Positions 1-7,417 of a stretch of 47,372 nucleotides of DNA are shown in pieces. The notes beneath the pieces were generated by a model that was not told the origin of the DNA, did not search any database, and saw only the letters and a program-made list of their open reading frames with translations. Position numbers and translations under genes: made by a program. Within the stretch, counting starts at the first letter, position 1. Every line of letters begins with the position of its first letter. Location: positions 25,872 to 73,243 of the forward strand of contig NZ_QPJE01000010.1 of the NCBI RefSeq assembly GCF_003337245.1, given 5' to 3'. This stretch comes from Halanaerobium sp. MA284_MarDTE_T2 (lineage in GTDB: Bacteria; Bacillota; Halanaerobiia; Halanaerobiales; Halanaerobiaceae).

Positions 1-92
1 GCAGGCACTGGCGTAAAGCTTGCTTCAATATTTCTTGCTGCTATTATTGCAAGCTTTATGACAGAAGGAATGGCGCTAATCCCATGTTATCT
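1..92. repeat. attC-like repeat 1 (truncated by window edge)
   Basis: Right-hand part of a type I repeat, ending in the GTTATCT core at 86-92. Positions 2-99 are identical to 2650-2747, so this copy and repeat 3 share one very recent origin. The stem includes AAGCTTGC (17-24) with GCAAGCTT further right. The first arm of the toxin-antitoxin cassette (86-103) follows. Confidence 0.75.
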
Positions 93-203
93 GATCGTTG
101 AGCGATTATATTTTTATTTTAAAAAAGTCATTATAATAAAATTAAAGCTAAAGAAAATAATCCCTGCAAATTATTATTTTTTTAGCTATTTATCATTATA
201 TTA

Positions 204-256
204 TGTATTTATTATCATAATTATGATATAATATTGATATAAAAACAAGAAAGGGG
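204..256 (+). promoter_or_regulatory. Promoter, operator palindrome and RBS of the Phd/RelE cassette
   Basis: A perfect -10 TATAAT at 227-232 overlaps a perfect 16-bp palindrome, TATCATAATTATGATA (213-228). The -35 region (about 204-209) is poor. A strong AAGGGG Shine-Dalgarno sits at 251-256, 8 nt before the ATG at 265. An operator overlapping the -10 is what an autorepressing Phd/YefM antitoxin would bind. So the cassette carries its own promoter and does not depend on read-through. Confidence 0.6.
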
Positions 257-264
257 ATGATTTT

Positions 265-531
265 ATGCCAACTATTAGACCTGTTTCTGACTTAAGAAAT
301 AACTTTAAAGAAATATCCGAAGTTTGTCATGAAAATGGAGAACCTGTTTTTTTAACGAAAAATGGTCGTGGTGATATGGTTGTTATGAGTATTGCTCAAT
401 TTGAAAAGCAACAGGCACTTTTAGAACTTTATAAAAAATTAGGAGAAGCTGAAAAAGAAAGTGAAAATAATGCTCCTACTACTTCCCATGATGATTTAAT
501 GAAGCAAATGAGGAAGAAATTAAATGAGTAG
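265..531 (+). CDS. Phd/YefM-family antitoxin
   Basis: The 88-residue product has the Phd/YefM N-terminal pattern: a short strand and helix (IRPVSDLRNNFKEI), then EPVFLTKNGRGDMVVMS, the region that forms the DNA-binding dimer in this family. The charged tail (from about residue 50) is expected to wrap around the toxin. It overlaps the downstream toxin gene by 8 nt, the usual antitoxin-first order and coupling. It should neutralise the RelE/ParE-type toxin and repress its own promoter through the palindrome at 213-228. It is the only plus-strand pair in the array besides 2850-3466, as seen for TA cassettes in large integrons, where they stabilise the array. Family call is firm; the exact subfamily is not. 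Confidence 0.9.
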   Translation: MPTIRPVSDLRNNFKEISEVCHENGEPVFLTKNGRGDMVVMSIAQFEKQQALLELYKKLGEAEKESENNAPTTSHDDLMKQMRKKLNE

Positions 532-841
532 TTCACAAAAATATGAAGTTATCTATCTTCCAGCTGCCAAAAAGGATCTTAATGAAATTATTTCATATAT
601 ACAAATAGAAGTTCCTGAGGCAGCATTAAACTTTTTAGACAAGATTGATGAAAATATATCACAGTTAAAAGATTTTCCTTACAAAGGTAAAAAGCCAGAC
701 GATGAAAATTTAATTTATAAAGGCTACCAGATACTTGTTATAGGAAGTTATCTTGTGTTTTATGTAGTATTTGAAAAAGATAAAATTGTTGAAATCAGAA
801 GAATCATACATGGTAAACGAAAATATAAATTTTTATTATAG
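524..841 (+). CDS. RelE/ParE-superfamily toxin
   Basis: 105 residues with the ParE/RelE fold signature: YEVIYLPAAKKDLNEIISYI at the N-terminus, a central helix pair (AALNFLDKIDENISQLKDFP), and the C-terminal strands YLVFYVVFEKDKIVEIRRIIHGKRKY. Relatives either cut mRNA on the ribosome (RelE) or poison gyrase (ParE). The RRIIHGKRKY tail fits both, so the target is not decided. The start at 524 overlaps the antitoxin stop region, giving translational coupling. The gene ends about 18 nt before the cassette's right arm (859-875), so the cassette has almost no spare sequence. No terminator is visible between this gene and the repeat. Confidence 0.9.
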   Translation: MSSSQKYEVIYLPAAKKDLNEIISYIQIEVPEAALNFLDKIDENISQLKDFPYKGKKPDDENLIYKGYQILVIGSYLVFYVVFEKDKIVEIRRIIHGKRKYKFLL

Positions 842-868
842 ATAAGCATTATTGGTTAGCTCAATATC

Positions 869-1042
869 AGATAACGTCCCGAGTATTCCCGACGTGCCTG
901 TGCCTCGGGCCTGTTACGATGTTTGTCTGATATTTGCTACCGGTTAAATTCATCAGTAACTCTCGCAAATACCGTAACAGAAGGCATGTCCTAAACGGGT
1001 GTGGCCCGTTCTGTGGGCGTCCACGGGAACACTGTGTTATAC
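869..1042. repeat. attC-like repeat 2 (type II, long)
   Basis: 174-nt imperfect palindrome. Outer cores are AGATAAC (869-875) and GTTATAC (1036-1042). The inner stem is GAGTATTCCCG (881-891) with CGGGAACACTG near the right end. Nested within are CTGTTACGATGTTTG and its near-complement CAAATACCGTAACAG. The plus side has a 5-nt spacer (GTCCC) after AAC; the other side has 1 nt. It separates the TA cassette from the SatD/DUF3307 cassette. Confidence 0.8.
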
Positions 1043-1140
1043 GACGTTAAATCCGACTTCACCCTATATTAGGTGAAATAATGATTTTCACCCTTTTAAC
1101 GGTGAATTTTAATAATACACCTTATATACGGTGAAATAAT

Positions 1141-1887
1141 TTAATTAAATAAATTTTTTAAAAATAATCCTCCTATTAAAGCAATAAATATACTGGATAA
1201 AGTACCCAGAAGATAATATTCGACAAAATGTTTTTTATCATCAAACTTTTTAAATCGTGCAATAGATTTTGCAGTAAAAATTATTCCAATAGATGAAGTC
1301 GAACCAAATGTAACTAACGTTAATATTAATGCTCTTTCAATAATTCCAATATATTTACCCATACTTATTCCTTCTGACTGGTTATCAATCTGTATATCTA
1401 TTATATTTAATATTTTCTCTAACAAAACTGCGCCTGCAAATAAAACTATCAAATAAACGATTACTAATATTAATACTTCCTTTATGCTTGTATCAAAATT
1501 AAATAAATTCGAATCAAATGAATTTGACGCTGTGAAAACAGGTATCGTAAGATGATTTATAAAACGTTTCCAAACAAAAAATATGATAAGAAAATGTAAC
1601 AATTGATCAGTAATAAAAGTGGCTAATTCTATTTTTGGAGAACATATAGATATTTTCCCTTTTATGTAATCTAAAACAATATGTGAAATACTTATAATCA
1701 AAGCAAATCTAAAGGCAATATTAATACCATAAAATAGTGTCAAACAAAAAGTAAAGGTAAATACTATAAGACTATGAATAAAATATCCTTTTATATTTTT
1801 ATCTATCTTCAAGTTTACAACTTTATTTGACTGGAACATAAAATCGCTCATTAAATGAGAAATTATTCCTAATAAAAGTAAATTCAT
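1141..1887 (-). CDS. DUF3307-type multi-pass membrane protein
   Basis: A 248-residue integral membrane protein with at least five hydrophobic segments. The opening MNLLLLGIISHLMSDFMFQSNKVV contains the conserved H-x3-DF-x-Q feature of DUF3307 proteins; further in is SISHIVLDYIKGKI, a second His/Asp cluster in the membrane region. It starts 3 nt after the upstream SatD gene with an AAGGTGAT ribosome binding site inside the satD tail, so the two are one transcript and one cassette. Known: DUF3307 and SatD genes are often adjacent, but the joint function is not established. A 253-nt stretch between this stop and the preceding repeat core holds three tandem copies of a TTCACC/GGTGAA-type motif (1060-1135). 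Confidence 0.75.
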   Translation of the reverse strand: MNLLLLGIISHLMSDFMFQSNKVVNLKIDKNIKGYFIHSLIVFTFTFCLTLFYGINIAFRFALIISISHIVLDYIKGKISICSPKIELATFITDQLLHFLIIFFVWKRFINHLTIPVFTASNSFDSNLFNFDTSIKEVLILVIVYLIVLFAGAVLLEKILNIIDIQIDNQSEGISMGKYIGIIERALILTLVTFGSTSSIGIIFTAKSIARFKKFDDKKHFVEYYLLGTLSSIFIALIGGLFLKNLFN

Positions 1888-1890
1888 TTG

Positions 1891-2517
1891 TTAATCACCT
1901 TCTGACAGTATAAATTTTTTTATTATTTTATTAACACTTCTTTCAGCAAAATTAATTTCTTTCCATTTAGCAGCCCTACATCTTTTTTCTACATTTTGAA
2001 AAGCAATATTTAATTCCTGAGCAGCTTCTTTATATGTACCCTTTTCTTCATAATAATATATAGCTTCCCATTGGGAATCTGTCCAGTCTGATTGAAAAGT
2101 ATCAATCAAATATAGTATGGTATTTATTGCTTCATCAATTTGGTTATTACTTTTAAATCTTGTCTTATATATATTATCTTTTTCAATGCTCTCCAAAGCT
2201 TCTCTTGCATAATAAAATGCAGGTCCATTCATACTCCAGGAACTTATTTCATCACTTTTTTCATCAATATTTCCAAATCCTATTCCAAAACGTATATCTA
2301 AATTTAATAATTTATATCTTATTTGCCTTATAAATTTAGGAAATGACATATGTCCTTTAAAAACAGCCTGAATTTCATCTCCTCTTGAGATTTTTAATGG
2401 AACAAGCGTGTTCTCTGGATATTTAATATTTTTGAGTCTTTCGTTTAGTATTTTATTTATATTATTATAATTTCTTGATTTGATTACATCACCAGTAATA
2501 ACCGTATATTGGGACAT
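1891..2517 (-). CDS. SatD family protein
   Basis: 208 residues. The N-terminal part (YTVITGDVIKSRN, then PLKISRGDEIQAVFKG) matches the SatD family pattern: a TGD-x3-S motif followed by GDxxQ. The C-terminal third (WTDSQWEAIYYYEEKGTYKEAAQELNIAFQNVEKRCRAAKW) looks like a sigma-region-4 or HTH module, a common partner of the SatD domain. The sat name comes from a streptococcal secretion and acid tolerance locus; the biochemistry is unknown. The start is supported by CGGAGG 7-8 nt upstream of the ATG at 2517. It is the first gene of a two-gene cassette with the DUF3307 membrane protein and probably regulates or modulates it (inference). Confidence 0.8.
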   Translation of the reverse strand: MSQYTVITGDVIKSRNYNNINKILNERLKNIKYPENTLVPLKISRGDEIQAVFKGHMSFPKFIRQIRYKLLNLDIRFGIGFGNIDEKSDEISSWSMNGPAFYYAREALESIEKDNIYKTRFKSNNQIDEAINTILYLIDTFQSDWTDSQWEAIYYYEEKGTYKEAAQELNIAFQNVEKRCRAAKWKEINFAERSVNKIIKKFILSEGD

Positions 2518-2610
2518 TATTATAACCTCCGTTTTTTATATGATATTATAATAATAATAACACAAATTAAATTATGTTACCAAATAATATAAAACCAAGG
2601 ACTTAATGTC

Positions 2611-2740
2611 GTATAACGTTACTGTGATTTGCGTTCGTGCTTGGTTCCACAGGCACTGGCGTAAAGCTTGCTTCAATATTTCTTGCTGCTATTATTGCAA
2701 GCTTTATGACAGAAGGAATGGCGCTAATCCCATGTTATCT
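2611..2740. repeat. attC-like repeat 3 (type I)
   Basis: 130 nt between cores GTATAAC (2611-2617) and GTTATCT (2734-2740). Arms pair as TGTGATTTGCG with CGCTAATCCCA. The inner stem is AAGCTTGC with GCAAGCTT. The right 98 nt are identical to repeat 1. A short plus-strand reading frame beginning at 2606 runs through the palindrome and is not a gene. Confidence 0.8.
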
Positions 2741-2824
2741 GATCGTTTGCTTCTTTTGAACTTCTCTTTATATAATTATTTATTCTTTTTCTTTTACCTG
2801 CTTTCTTTTTAGTAATACAAATGT

Positions 2825-2844
2825 TATAATATAGTCGAGGTGAT
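2825..2844 (+). promoter_or_regulatory. Promoter and RBS of the AbrB/Doc cassette
   Basis: A -10 hexamer TATAAT lies at 2825-2830. The -35 region (2802-2807, TTTCTT) is weak. GAGGTGAT at 2837-2844 is an eight-base match to the 16S anti-SD and sits 5 nt before the ATG at 2850. The promoter lies inside the cassette, between its left arm (2734-2750) and the antitoxin. Confidence 0.5.
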
Positions 2845-2849
2845 AAACT

Positions 2850-3074
2850 ATGAAAACTATAAAATTAAGAAAAGTTGGTAACAGCTATGGCTTTACTATT
2901 CCTAAAGAGCTTAAAGAAAAATATAATCTTAAAGAAGGGGAAGAACTTCATATCATTGAAAATGAAGATGGTTTTACAGTAACCCCTTTTAATCCAGAAT
3001 TTGAAGAATGGGCTAAAGCTTTTGATAAGACTAACCAAAAATATAAAAATACTCTTAAGGAATTAGCTAAATGA
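2850..3074 (+). CDS. AbrB/MazE/SpoVT-type antitoxin
   Basis: 74 residues. The N-terminal swapped-hairpin domain is clear: KLRKVGNSYGFTIPKELKEKYNLKEGEELHI, with the KxGNSxGxxIPKE core of the AbrB/MazE DNA-binding fold (residues 5-45). The C-terminal tail (FEEWAKAFDKTNQKYKNTLKELAK) is the toxin-binding segment and resembles tails paired with Doc toxins. It overlaps the Doc gene by 4 nt. It should repress its own promoter and block the Doc kinase. Doc is classically paired with Phd; pairing with an AbrB-type antitoxin is the known alternative configuration. Confidence 0.88.
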   Translation: MKTIKLRKVGNSYGFTIPKELKEKYNLKEGEELHIIENEDGFTVTPFNPEFEEWAKAFDKTNQKYKNTLKELAK

Positions 3075-3466
3075 ATGACATTAAATTTATACCTAAAGAC
3101 ATAATTCTTTTTTTCCATGAACAACTTGTTAAAATTTATGGTGGTAGTTTTGGTATTAGAGATGAAAATTTATTAGATTCAGCTCTTGAACAACCTAAAG
3201 CAACTTACCAGGGTGAATATTTGCACGATTCATTGTTAAAAATGGCAGCAGCTTATGGCTATCATCTTTGTAATAACCATCCATTTATTGATGGAAATAA
3301 AAGAATAGCTTTTGTAGCTATGGATACTTTTTTACAAAAAAATGGTCTAGAAATTACAGCTTCTGAGAAAGAAGCCTATAAAATGATGATCCAGGTATCT
3401 TCTGGTCAGTTATCAAAAAAAGAACTAACTTTATGGCTTGAAAATAATACAAATTCAATAGAATGA
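3071..3466 (+). CDS. doc: Doc/Fic-family death-on-curing toxin
   Basis: 131 residues with the Doc motif NHPFIDGNKRIAF (about residues 71-83), matching HxFxxxNKR, in which His is catalytic and the Asn-Lys-Arg portion binds phosphate. Known Doc enzymes phosphorylate EF-Tu rather than AMPylating it. The opening (FIPKDIILFFHEQLVKIYGGSFGIRDENLLDSALEQP) is the typical Doc N-terminus with the IRDxxLLxSAL signature. Translation is coupled to the antitoxin (ATGA overlap). A good terminator follows at 3470-3501, so this module is transcriptionally self-contained and would block plus-strand read-through into the next repeat. Confidence 0.92.
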   Translation: MNDIKFIPKDIILFFHEQLVKIYGGSFGIRDENLLDSALEQPKATYQGEYLHDSLLKMAAAYGYHLCNNHPFIDGNKRIAFVAMDTFLQKNGLEITASEKEAYKMMIQVSSGQLSKKELTLWLENNTNSIE

Positions 3467-3469
3467 TAA

Positions 3470-3501
3470 ACCTTCTGAATTCATTAATCAGGAGGTTTTT
3501 T
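3470..3501 (+). terminator. Rho-independent terminator after doc
   Basis: Stem ACCTTCTGA (3470-3478) with TCAGGAGGT (3488-3496), nine pairs including one G.U, loop of nine, followed by a T run to 3501. It starts 3 nt after the doc stop. Confidence 0.7.
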
Positions 3502-3530
3502 GTTTCGCAATCTACTAATCGGCAAATGTC

Positions 3531-3689
3531 AGATAACGTCCCTGGGATTTCCGACGTGCCTGTGCCTTTAGGCCTGGCGGAAAGCTTGCCTTTAAATTTC
3601 TTGCTGCCTGAGATTGCAAGCTTTGTGACAGAAGGCATGTCTCGAAGGGTAGGCTTGTTCTTTAGCCTAACGGCAATCCCATGTTATGC
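3531..3689. repeat. attC-like repeat 4 (hybrid of types I and II)
   Basis: 159 nt between AGATAAC (3531-3537) and GTTATGC (3683-3689). The left outer stem is CTGGGATTTCC; the right end is GGCAATCCCATG (type I), while GACGTGCCTGTGCC and the GTCTCGAAGG stretch are type II. It looks like a recombinant between the two repeat families. Confidence 0.75.
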
Positions 3690-3727
3690 GCAGTTTCTAT
3701 CTTTTTTTACTTTTTTAAAGTTCCAAA

Positions 3728-4462
3728 TTACTCACGTTCTCTAATAATAAATTTAGTATCTTTTGTGTTCTCGTAATTACTTATATTACTTCTTCCGAAT
3801 ATATAAAATAGTAGTGTAATAATTATTAAAAGAATAATTTCTATAATAATAATGTCCCAAACTTTTGTTGTTAAAACAAATTTATGTTTTTTATAAATCT
3901 GATATGATGGTATAAATATTAGTACCAACCATGACAACGAAATAAAAAAACTTAATATCTGATTTATTTTTGATACAGACATTGGAAATTCACGTGTTGG
4001 TTTTAAAAAACTTATTTTATTTGAATAACGAACTGTTTTATACAATTTTCCTATAACTTCATCTTCTAAATAATCAACATGTCTTTCCCAATTATTTTGC
4101 CAAAATTTGCTTCCTTTGTTAACAAAATACCAACTATATGAGAAAACAAATCCCAGTATCCCCAAAATTAAAAGTGATGTATCTTTGCGCGTTATACTTT
4201 TACTAAGTATTGTAAAATATCCAGCAAAAGAGGCTGCAATAAATGCCCAAAAATATGTGGCTCTTTTCCAATATAATTCAATTTCAAATTTTCTTATATC
4301 AAGTGACTTTTCTAAGGCCTTCTTTTGTCTTTTTTTAAGATTTTTATTTTCGTCTTCATCCAAAAAAGTTTCATCTTTATTATTATCATTACTCTTTTCA
4401 CCCAATGTTTTTTCAAAATACTCTTTTCTATTTTTAATAATGTTCTTTTTATCTGCTTTCAT
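3728..4462 (-). CDS. Four-TM membrane protein of unknown function (possibly RipA-like)
   Basis: 244 residues from the ATG at 4462, preceded by a perfect AGGAGG (4469-4474). The longer frame back to 4603 runs through the repeat and is rejected. It has a charged, coiled N-terminus rich in Lys/Glu/Asp (residues 1-60). Two hydrophobic pairs follow: YFWAFIAASFAGYF with LLILGILGFVFSYSWYF, and ILSFFISLSWLVLIFIP with IIIIEIILLIIITLLFYIF. The KFEIELYWKRATYFWAFIAASFAGYF stretch resembles a widespread two-plus-two TM family that some annotations call RipA-like octameric membrane proteins; I am not certain of this. It is the sole gene of its cassette. A role in immunity or stress is possible but not shown. 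Confidence 0.7.
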   Translation of the reverse strand: MKADKKNIIKNRKEYFEKTLGEKSNDNNKDETFLDEDENKNLKKRQKKALEKSLDIRKFEIELYWKRATYFWAFIAASFAGYFTILSKSITRKDTSLLILGILGFVFSYSWYFVNKGSKFWQNNWERHVDYLEDEVIGKLYKTVRYSNKISFLKPTREFPMSVSKINQILSFFISLSWLVLIFIPSYQIYKKHKFVLTTKVWDIIIIEIILLIIITLLFYIFGRSNISNYENTKDTKFIIRERE

Positions 4463-4484
4463 AATTAACCTCCTAAGAAATTGC

Positions 4485-4621
4485 GCATAACGTCCCGAGT
4501 ATTCCCGACGTGCTCGTGCCCTAGGCCTGGCATGCCTTTTGCCACTCTTTGCAAAAGGCATGCCAGAGAGCATGTCCGAAGGATAGCCGGTCTTTGGCGT
4601 CACGGGAATACTCTGTTATCT
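4485..4621. repeat. attC-like repeat 5 (type II)
   Basis: 137 nt between GCATAAC (4485-4491) and GTTATCT (4615-4621). GAGTATTCCCGACGTG pairs with the right-hand CACGGGAATACTC, making this one of the most perfect outer stems. The centre is a second near-perfect hairpin, GGCATGCCTTTTGC with GCAAAAGGCATGCC (about 4527-4565). Confidence 0.8.
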
Positions 4622-4633
4622 GAAGTTGCACTT

Positions 4634-5668
4634 CTACCTTTCAGAAAACCAAACATTTACAAGTGTAGTTAAATATAAACCTAAAATAAACCATCCAAAA
4701 ATTCCTTCAGTTACATATAATATCTTATAATCTAGAAAGAAAGAGGCTGGATAATCTCCTGAAGTGAAAAAGGCACTAACACTTGTTAAGAATGACTGAC
4801 TTATACTGTTTAAATTAAAATAATAAACAAAAGAAAAAACAGTAATAATTAATATCCCAGCTCCAAATGCTCTAAAAGGTTTAATTCCATAACCAGTTAA
4901 TAATTCTATTAAAAATTTTTTATATAAATAATCTATTAATCCATTATTGTTATGATTTGTTCCTGCTTGTTTTGATTTAAAAAAATATTTTCTTTCTTTA
5001 TCGTAAACATTAGCTGCTTTAAATGCTTGCCGGATAGAATTATAAAAATCACTCAAAAATGAATAATTATACTCTGATTTCTTCGATCGTTTATGTGCAA
5101 CAAAATATGTAACAGGTTCCTCAATATTTACTGTAGAATTAAATTTACAATCTGAAAACAAATTTTCTTCTGTAAAAAAATGTTTAAATTTTGTATTAGA
5201 AAAACTGCAGTTTATTAATTTACAGCCTTCAATAAAATCACAATTAATAAATTTACATTTTTCAAATTTTGCCCCTAACCATACATTATTATGAAAAATA
5301 CAATTGTGAAAAGTAACTTTATGAAATTTGGCAAATTTAAAGGAACAACGAAAATATCCATTTTTAAATTCACTATGATAAAAATGTGAATAAGAAAAAT
5401 CCATATTTTCAAAATTATCTTTTTTGGGGAAATCAATTTCTTCTCCAGTAATCGTTATCCCTCTTAAATCATACATATCATCTAAAAAGTCCTTTAATAT
5501 CCCATATTCATATTCCTTTTGAAGAAAATCTTCGCCTGCACCATTTCTAATCTTTTCTAACACGAGTTTATAAGCTTCTTCGCCTCCATTTATTGGCTCC
5601 CATCTATCACTATATTTTATTCTTTCTTTAGTATTGTATAAATTTAATTGATGTATCGGAATAAACAT
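4634..5668 (-). CDS. Pentapeptide-repeat protein with C-terminal 2TM channel-like domain
   Basis: 344 residues from the ATG at 5668, chosen because GAGGTGAT (5674-5680) sits in front; the 5695 start lies in the cassette arm. Residues about 90-170 contain pentapeptide repeats with central Phe/Leu (for example NMDFSYSHF, KFEKCKFINCDF, LINCSFSNTKF), which should fold as a quadrilateral beta-helix. The C-terminus has TM1 (FRAFGAGILIITVFSFVYYF), a pore-loop-like segment (FLTSVSAFFTSGDYPASFF) and TM2 (GIFGWFILGLYLTTLVNVW), the Ion_trans_2 layout. The selectivity-filter position reads TSGDY rather than TVGYG, so potassium selectivity is doubtful. Single-gene cassette; function unknown. Confidence 0.75.
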   Translation of the reverse strand: MFIPIHQLNLYNTKERIKYSDRWEPINGGEEAYKLVLEKIRNGAGEDFLQKEYEYGILKDFLDDMYDLRGITITGEEIDFPKKDNFENMDFSYSHFYHSEFKNGYFRCSFKFAKFHKVTFHNCIFHNNVWLGAKFEKCKFINCDFIEGCKLINCSFSNTKFKHFFTEENLFSDCKFNSTVNIEEPVTYFVAHKRSKKSEYNYSFLSDFYNSIRQAFKAANVYDKERKYFFKSKQAGTNHNNNGLIDYLYKKFLIELLTGYGIKPFRAFGAGILIITVFSFVYYFNLNSISQSFLTSVSAFFTSGDYPASFFLDYKILYVTEGIFGWFILGLYLTTLVNVWFSER

Positions 5669-5699
5669 TACTATCACCTCAAATTTTAAGTGCAATTTC

Positions 5700-5831
5700 A
5701 GATAACGTTACTGGGATTTGCGCTCGTGCCTGGTTCCGCAGGAACTGGCGTAAAGCTTGCGTTTTCGTATCCGTGATTAGTTTAAATGCAAGCTTTATGA
5801 CAGAGGGCATGACGCCAATCACATGTTAGAC
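5700..5831. repeat. attC-like repeat 6 (type I)
   Basis: 132 nt between AGATAAC (5700-5706) and GTTAGAC (5825-5831). TTACTGGGATTTGCGCTCG pairs with GACGCCAATCACATG; the inner stem is AAGCTTGC with GCAAGCTT. Closely similar to repeats 8 and 10. Confidence 0.8.
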
Positions 5832-5862
5832 GATGGAGCCCCTTTTTTTAAAAGTTGATCTA

Positions 5863-7230
5863 TTATTCTAAATAACATTTTTTTGGATTCGCGGGAGTTG
5901 ACCAATCGATATATTCGCCACTATATCCTATTATTTTTAGTAAAATTTTATCTAGCATATTTATCATAAAAAAATACTCTTCCGTTGGATCCGAAAATGG
6001 TGTACCTCCAAAATTGACTTGGCTATAAAATTTTCCTTGATGAACTAAGTGATTTCTGCTTTTTTTGAACAAATTTATTTCTTTATAATCAAAATCTAAC
6101 TTTATATATTTAAATAGTTTTTTTATTAAGCTGATAAAAGATCTTCTATTTAATTGTTTCAATTTATTCTTACCGGTAAATGCTTGAATCTCATTAGAAT
6201 TTAAATTCAAATCTTCTAATTTATTTTTGAAACAGATTTTTAATTCTTCCGCAATAGAATTATACATATCTTCTGATATAATATTATCTATTCCTTTATT
6301 ATTATTTGAAAATGAATTAACTATCATTTCTAAAACAATAGCCACTTTTAAACCTCTTAACTCTAAAAAATCATGCATTGTTCTTGCGTCTAAATATGCA
6401 TCAATTGTTCCTTTATCTAAATTAAACTCTTCACCTCTAATTAAATAATTATTATAGGTTTTATCTATAAATTCGGAAATTAGCATTGTACTATTTACAT
6501 CAATAACTTCCAAAAATACATATGGTTTAGTAACATGATTAAAATGTTTAACTTTGCAAATATCCCCTTTTTTATTTATCTCTTTGCAATATACCCATTG
6601 GATTTTTGTACCACGAGCCAAAGATAATAAATAACATAAGTCATCTATTATTTTAGTAATATCATCAAAACCATTGTCATTGCTATTTTCTATCGCAATT
6701 TCAGCAGTAACATTAATTCCTTTAGATATTTTTAAATTATGAATAATATCACTGTAATTATTTTTCTTTTTAATATTTACATCTATTCCATCCTCAAGAG
6801 AAAATTTTTGTTCATGGTTAGATGTAATTCCAAATTTAAAATTAGTTATTCCAAATACATATTTATCTAATGTATATTTTTTTGTTTTAATTATTTCTAT
6901 TTTTCTACTATGAAATAAATCACAATTGCCGAAAAAATCAGAGGGTATTTCTGGATTAAAAAAAACTGCATCAAATGGTGCTATAGCTTTTATGTCCCAA
7001 TTCTCTTTAGTAGTTCCCAAAAATTTTTCAATTGATAGTTCTTTAGATGAATCATCAAAGTTTATATAATTATTTGAAAATGAAAAAGCTATAAGTGATT
7101 CTCCAGTTTCTAGTTGTGTAGCATAAAATTCAGCTTTGTGTTTTTTACCATCTTTAGTAAATAAGATTCCTTCACCTTCATATGAAAAATTTTTATTTCC
7201 ATATGGGTCTACTTTATGACTTAAATTCAT
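5863..7230 (-). CDS. ApeA-like HEPN-domain protein, putative abortive-infection effector
   Basis: 455 residues. The N-terminal two-thirds are beta-rich (FSYEGEGILFTKDGKKHKAEF opening) and include IIDDLCYLLSLARGTKIQWVYC at about residues 195-216. This layout resembles ApeA-type N-terminal domains. The C-terminal part is helical and contains KKSRNHLVHQGKF, an R-x4-H motif (R392, H397), the catalytic signature of HEPN ribonucleases. Known: ApeA-like HEPN proteins act in anti-phage abortive infection. Inferred: this cassette is a defence gene. It could instead be a HEPN protein outside the ApeA family, since the N-terminal match is by eye. It is the sole gene between repeats 6 and 7. Confidence 0.65.
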   Translation of the reverse strand: MNLSHKVDPYGNKNFSYEGEGILFTKDGKKHKAEFYATQLETGESLIAFSFSNNYINFDDSSKELSIEKFLGTTKENWDIKAIAPFDAVFFNPEIPSDFFGNCDLFHSRKIEIIKTKKYTLDKYVFGITNFKFGITSNHEQKFSLEDGIDVNIKKKNNYSDIIHNLKISKGINVTAEIAIENSNDNGFDDITKIIDDLCYLLSLARGTKIQWVYCKEINKKGDICKVKHFNHVTKPYVFLEVIDVNSTMLISEFIDKTYNNYLIRGEEFNLDKGTIDAYLDARTMHDFLELRGLKVAIVLEMIVNSFSNNNKGIDNIISEDMYNSIAEELKICFKNKLEDLNLNSNEIQAFTGKNKLKQLNRRSFISLIKKLFKYIKLDFDYKEINLFKKSRNHLVHQGKFYSQVNFGGTPFSDPTEEYFFMINMLDKILLKIIGYSGEYIDWSTPANPKKCYLE

Positions 7231-7273
7231 AATTCACCTCTAACTTATAAGATTTTATTGTTGGGGCTCTTTC

Positions 7274-7378
7274 GTCTAACGTTACTGGGATTTAAGAAGT
7301 TCATGAGGTTTAGGGCGACCGCCCTTACCAAATGAATTTGCAATGGAGCGTAGCGACATCTTTAATCCCATGTTATAC
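7274..7378. repeat. attC-like repeat 7 (shortest, divergent centre)
   Basis: 105 nt between GTCTAAC (7274-7280) and GTTATAC (7372-7378). The outer stem TTACTGGGATT pairs with AATCCCATG like type I, but the centre is different: GGTTTAGGGCG facing CGCCCTTACC, and TTCATGAGG partly facing CCAAATGAA. Only the outer ends and the 5-nt GTTAC spacer are kept. Confidence 0.75.
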
Positions 7379-7417
7379 GAAGTTGCTTTTTTTCAGCAAA
7401 GTATTAAAAATATAACT

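Noticed and set aside
2606-2812. Plus-strand reading frame across repeat 3
   Set aside because: Lies in the palindrome; no RBS; translation is of the repeat only.
3354-3744. Reading frames on both strands across repeat 4
   Set aside because: Overlap doc and the repeat; low-complexity products typical of palindromic DNA.
4481-4672. Plus-strand frame in repeat 5, and the 5' extension of the minus-strand gene to 4603
   Set aside because: Repeat-derived. AGGAGG at 4469-4474 fixes the real start at 4462.
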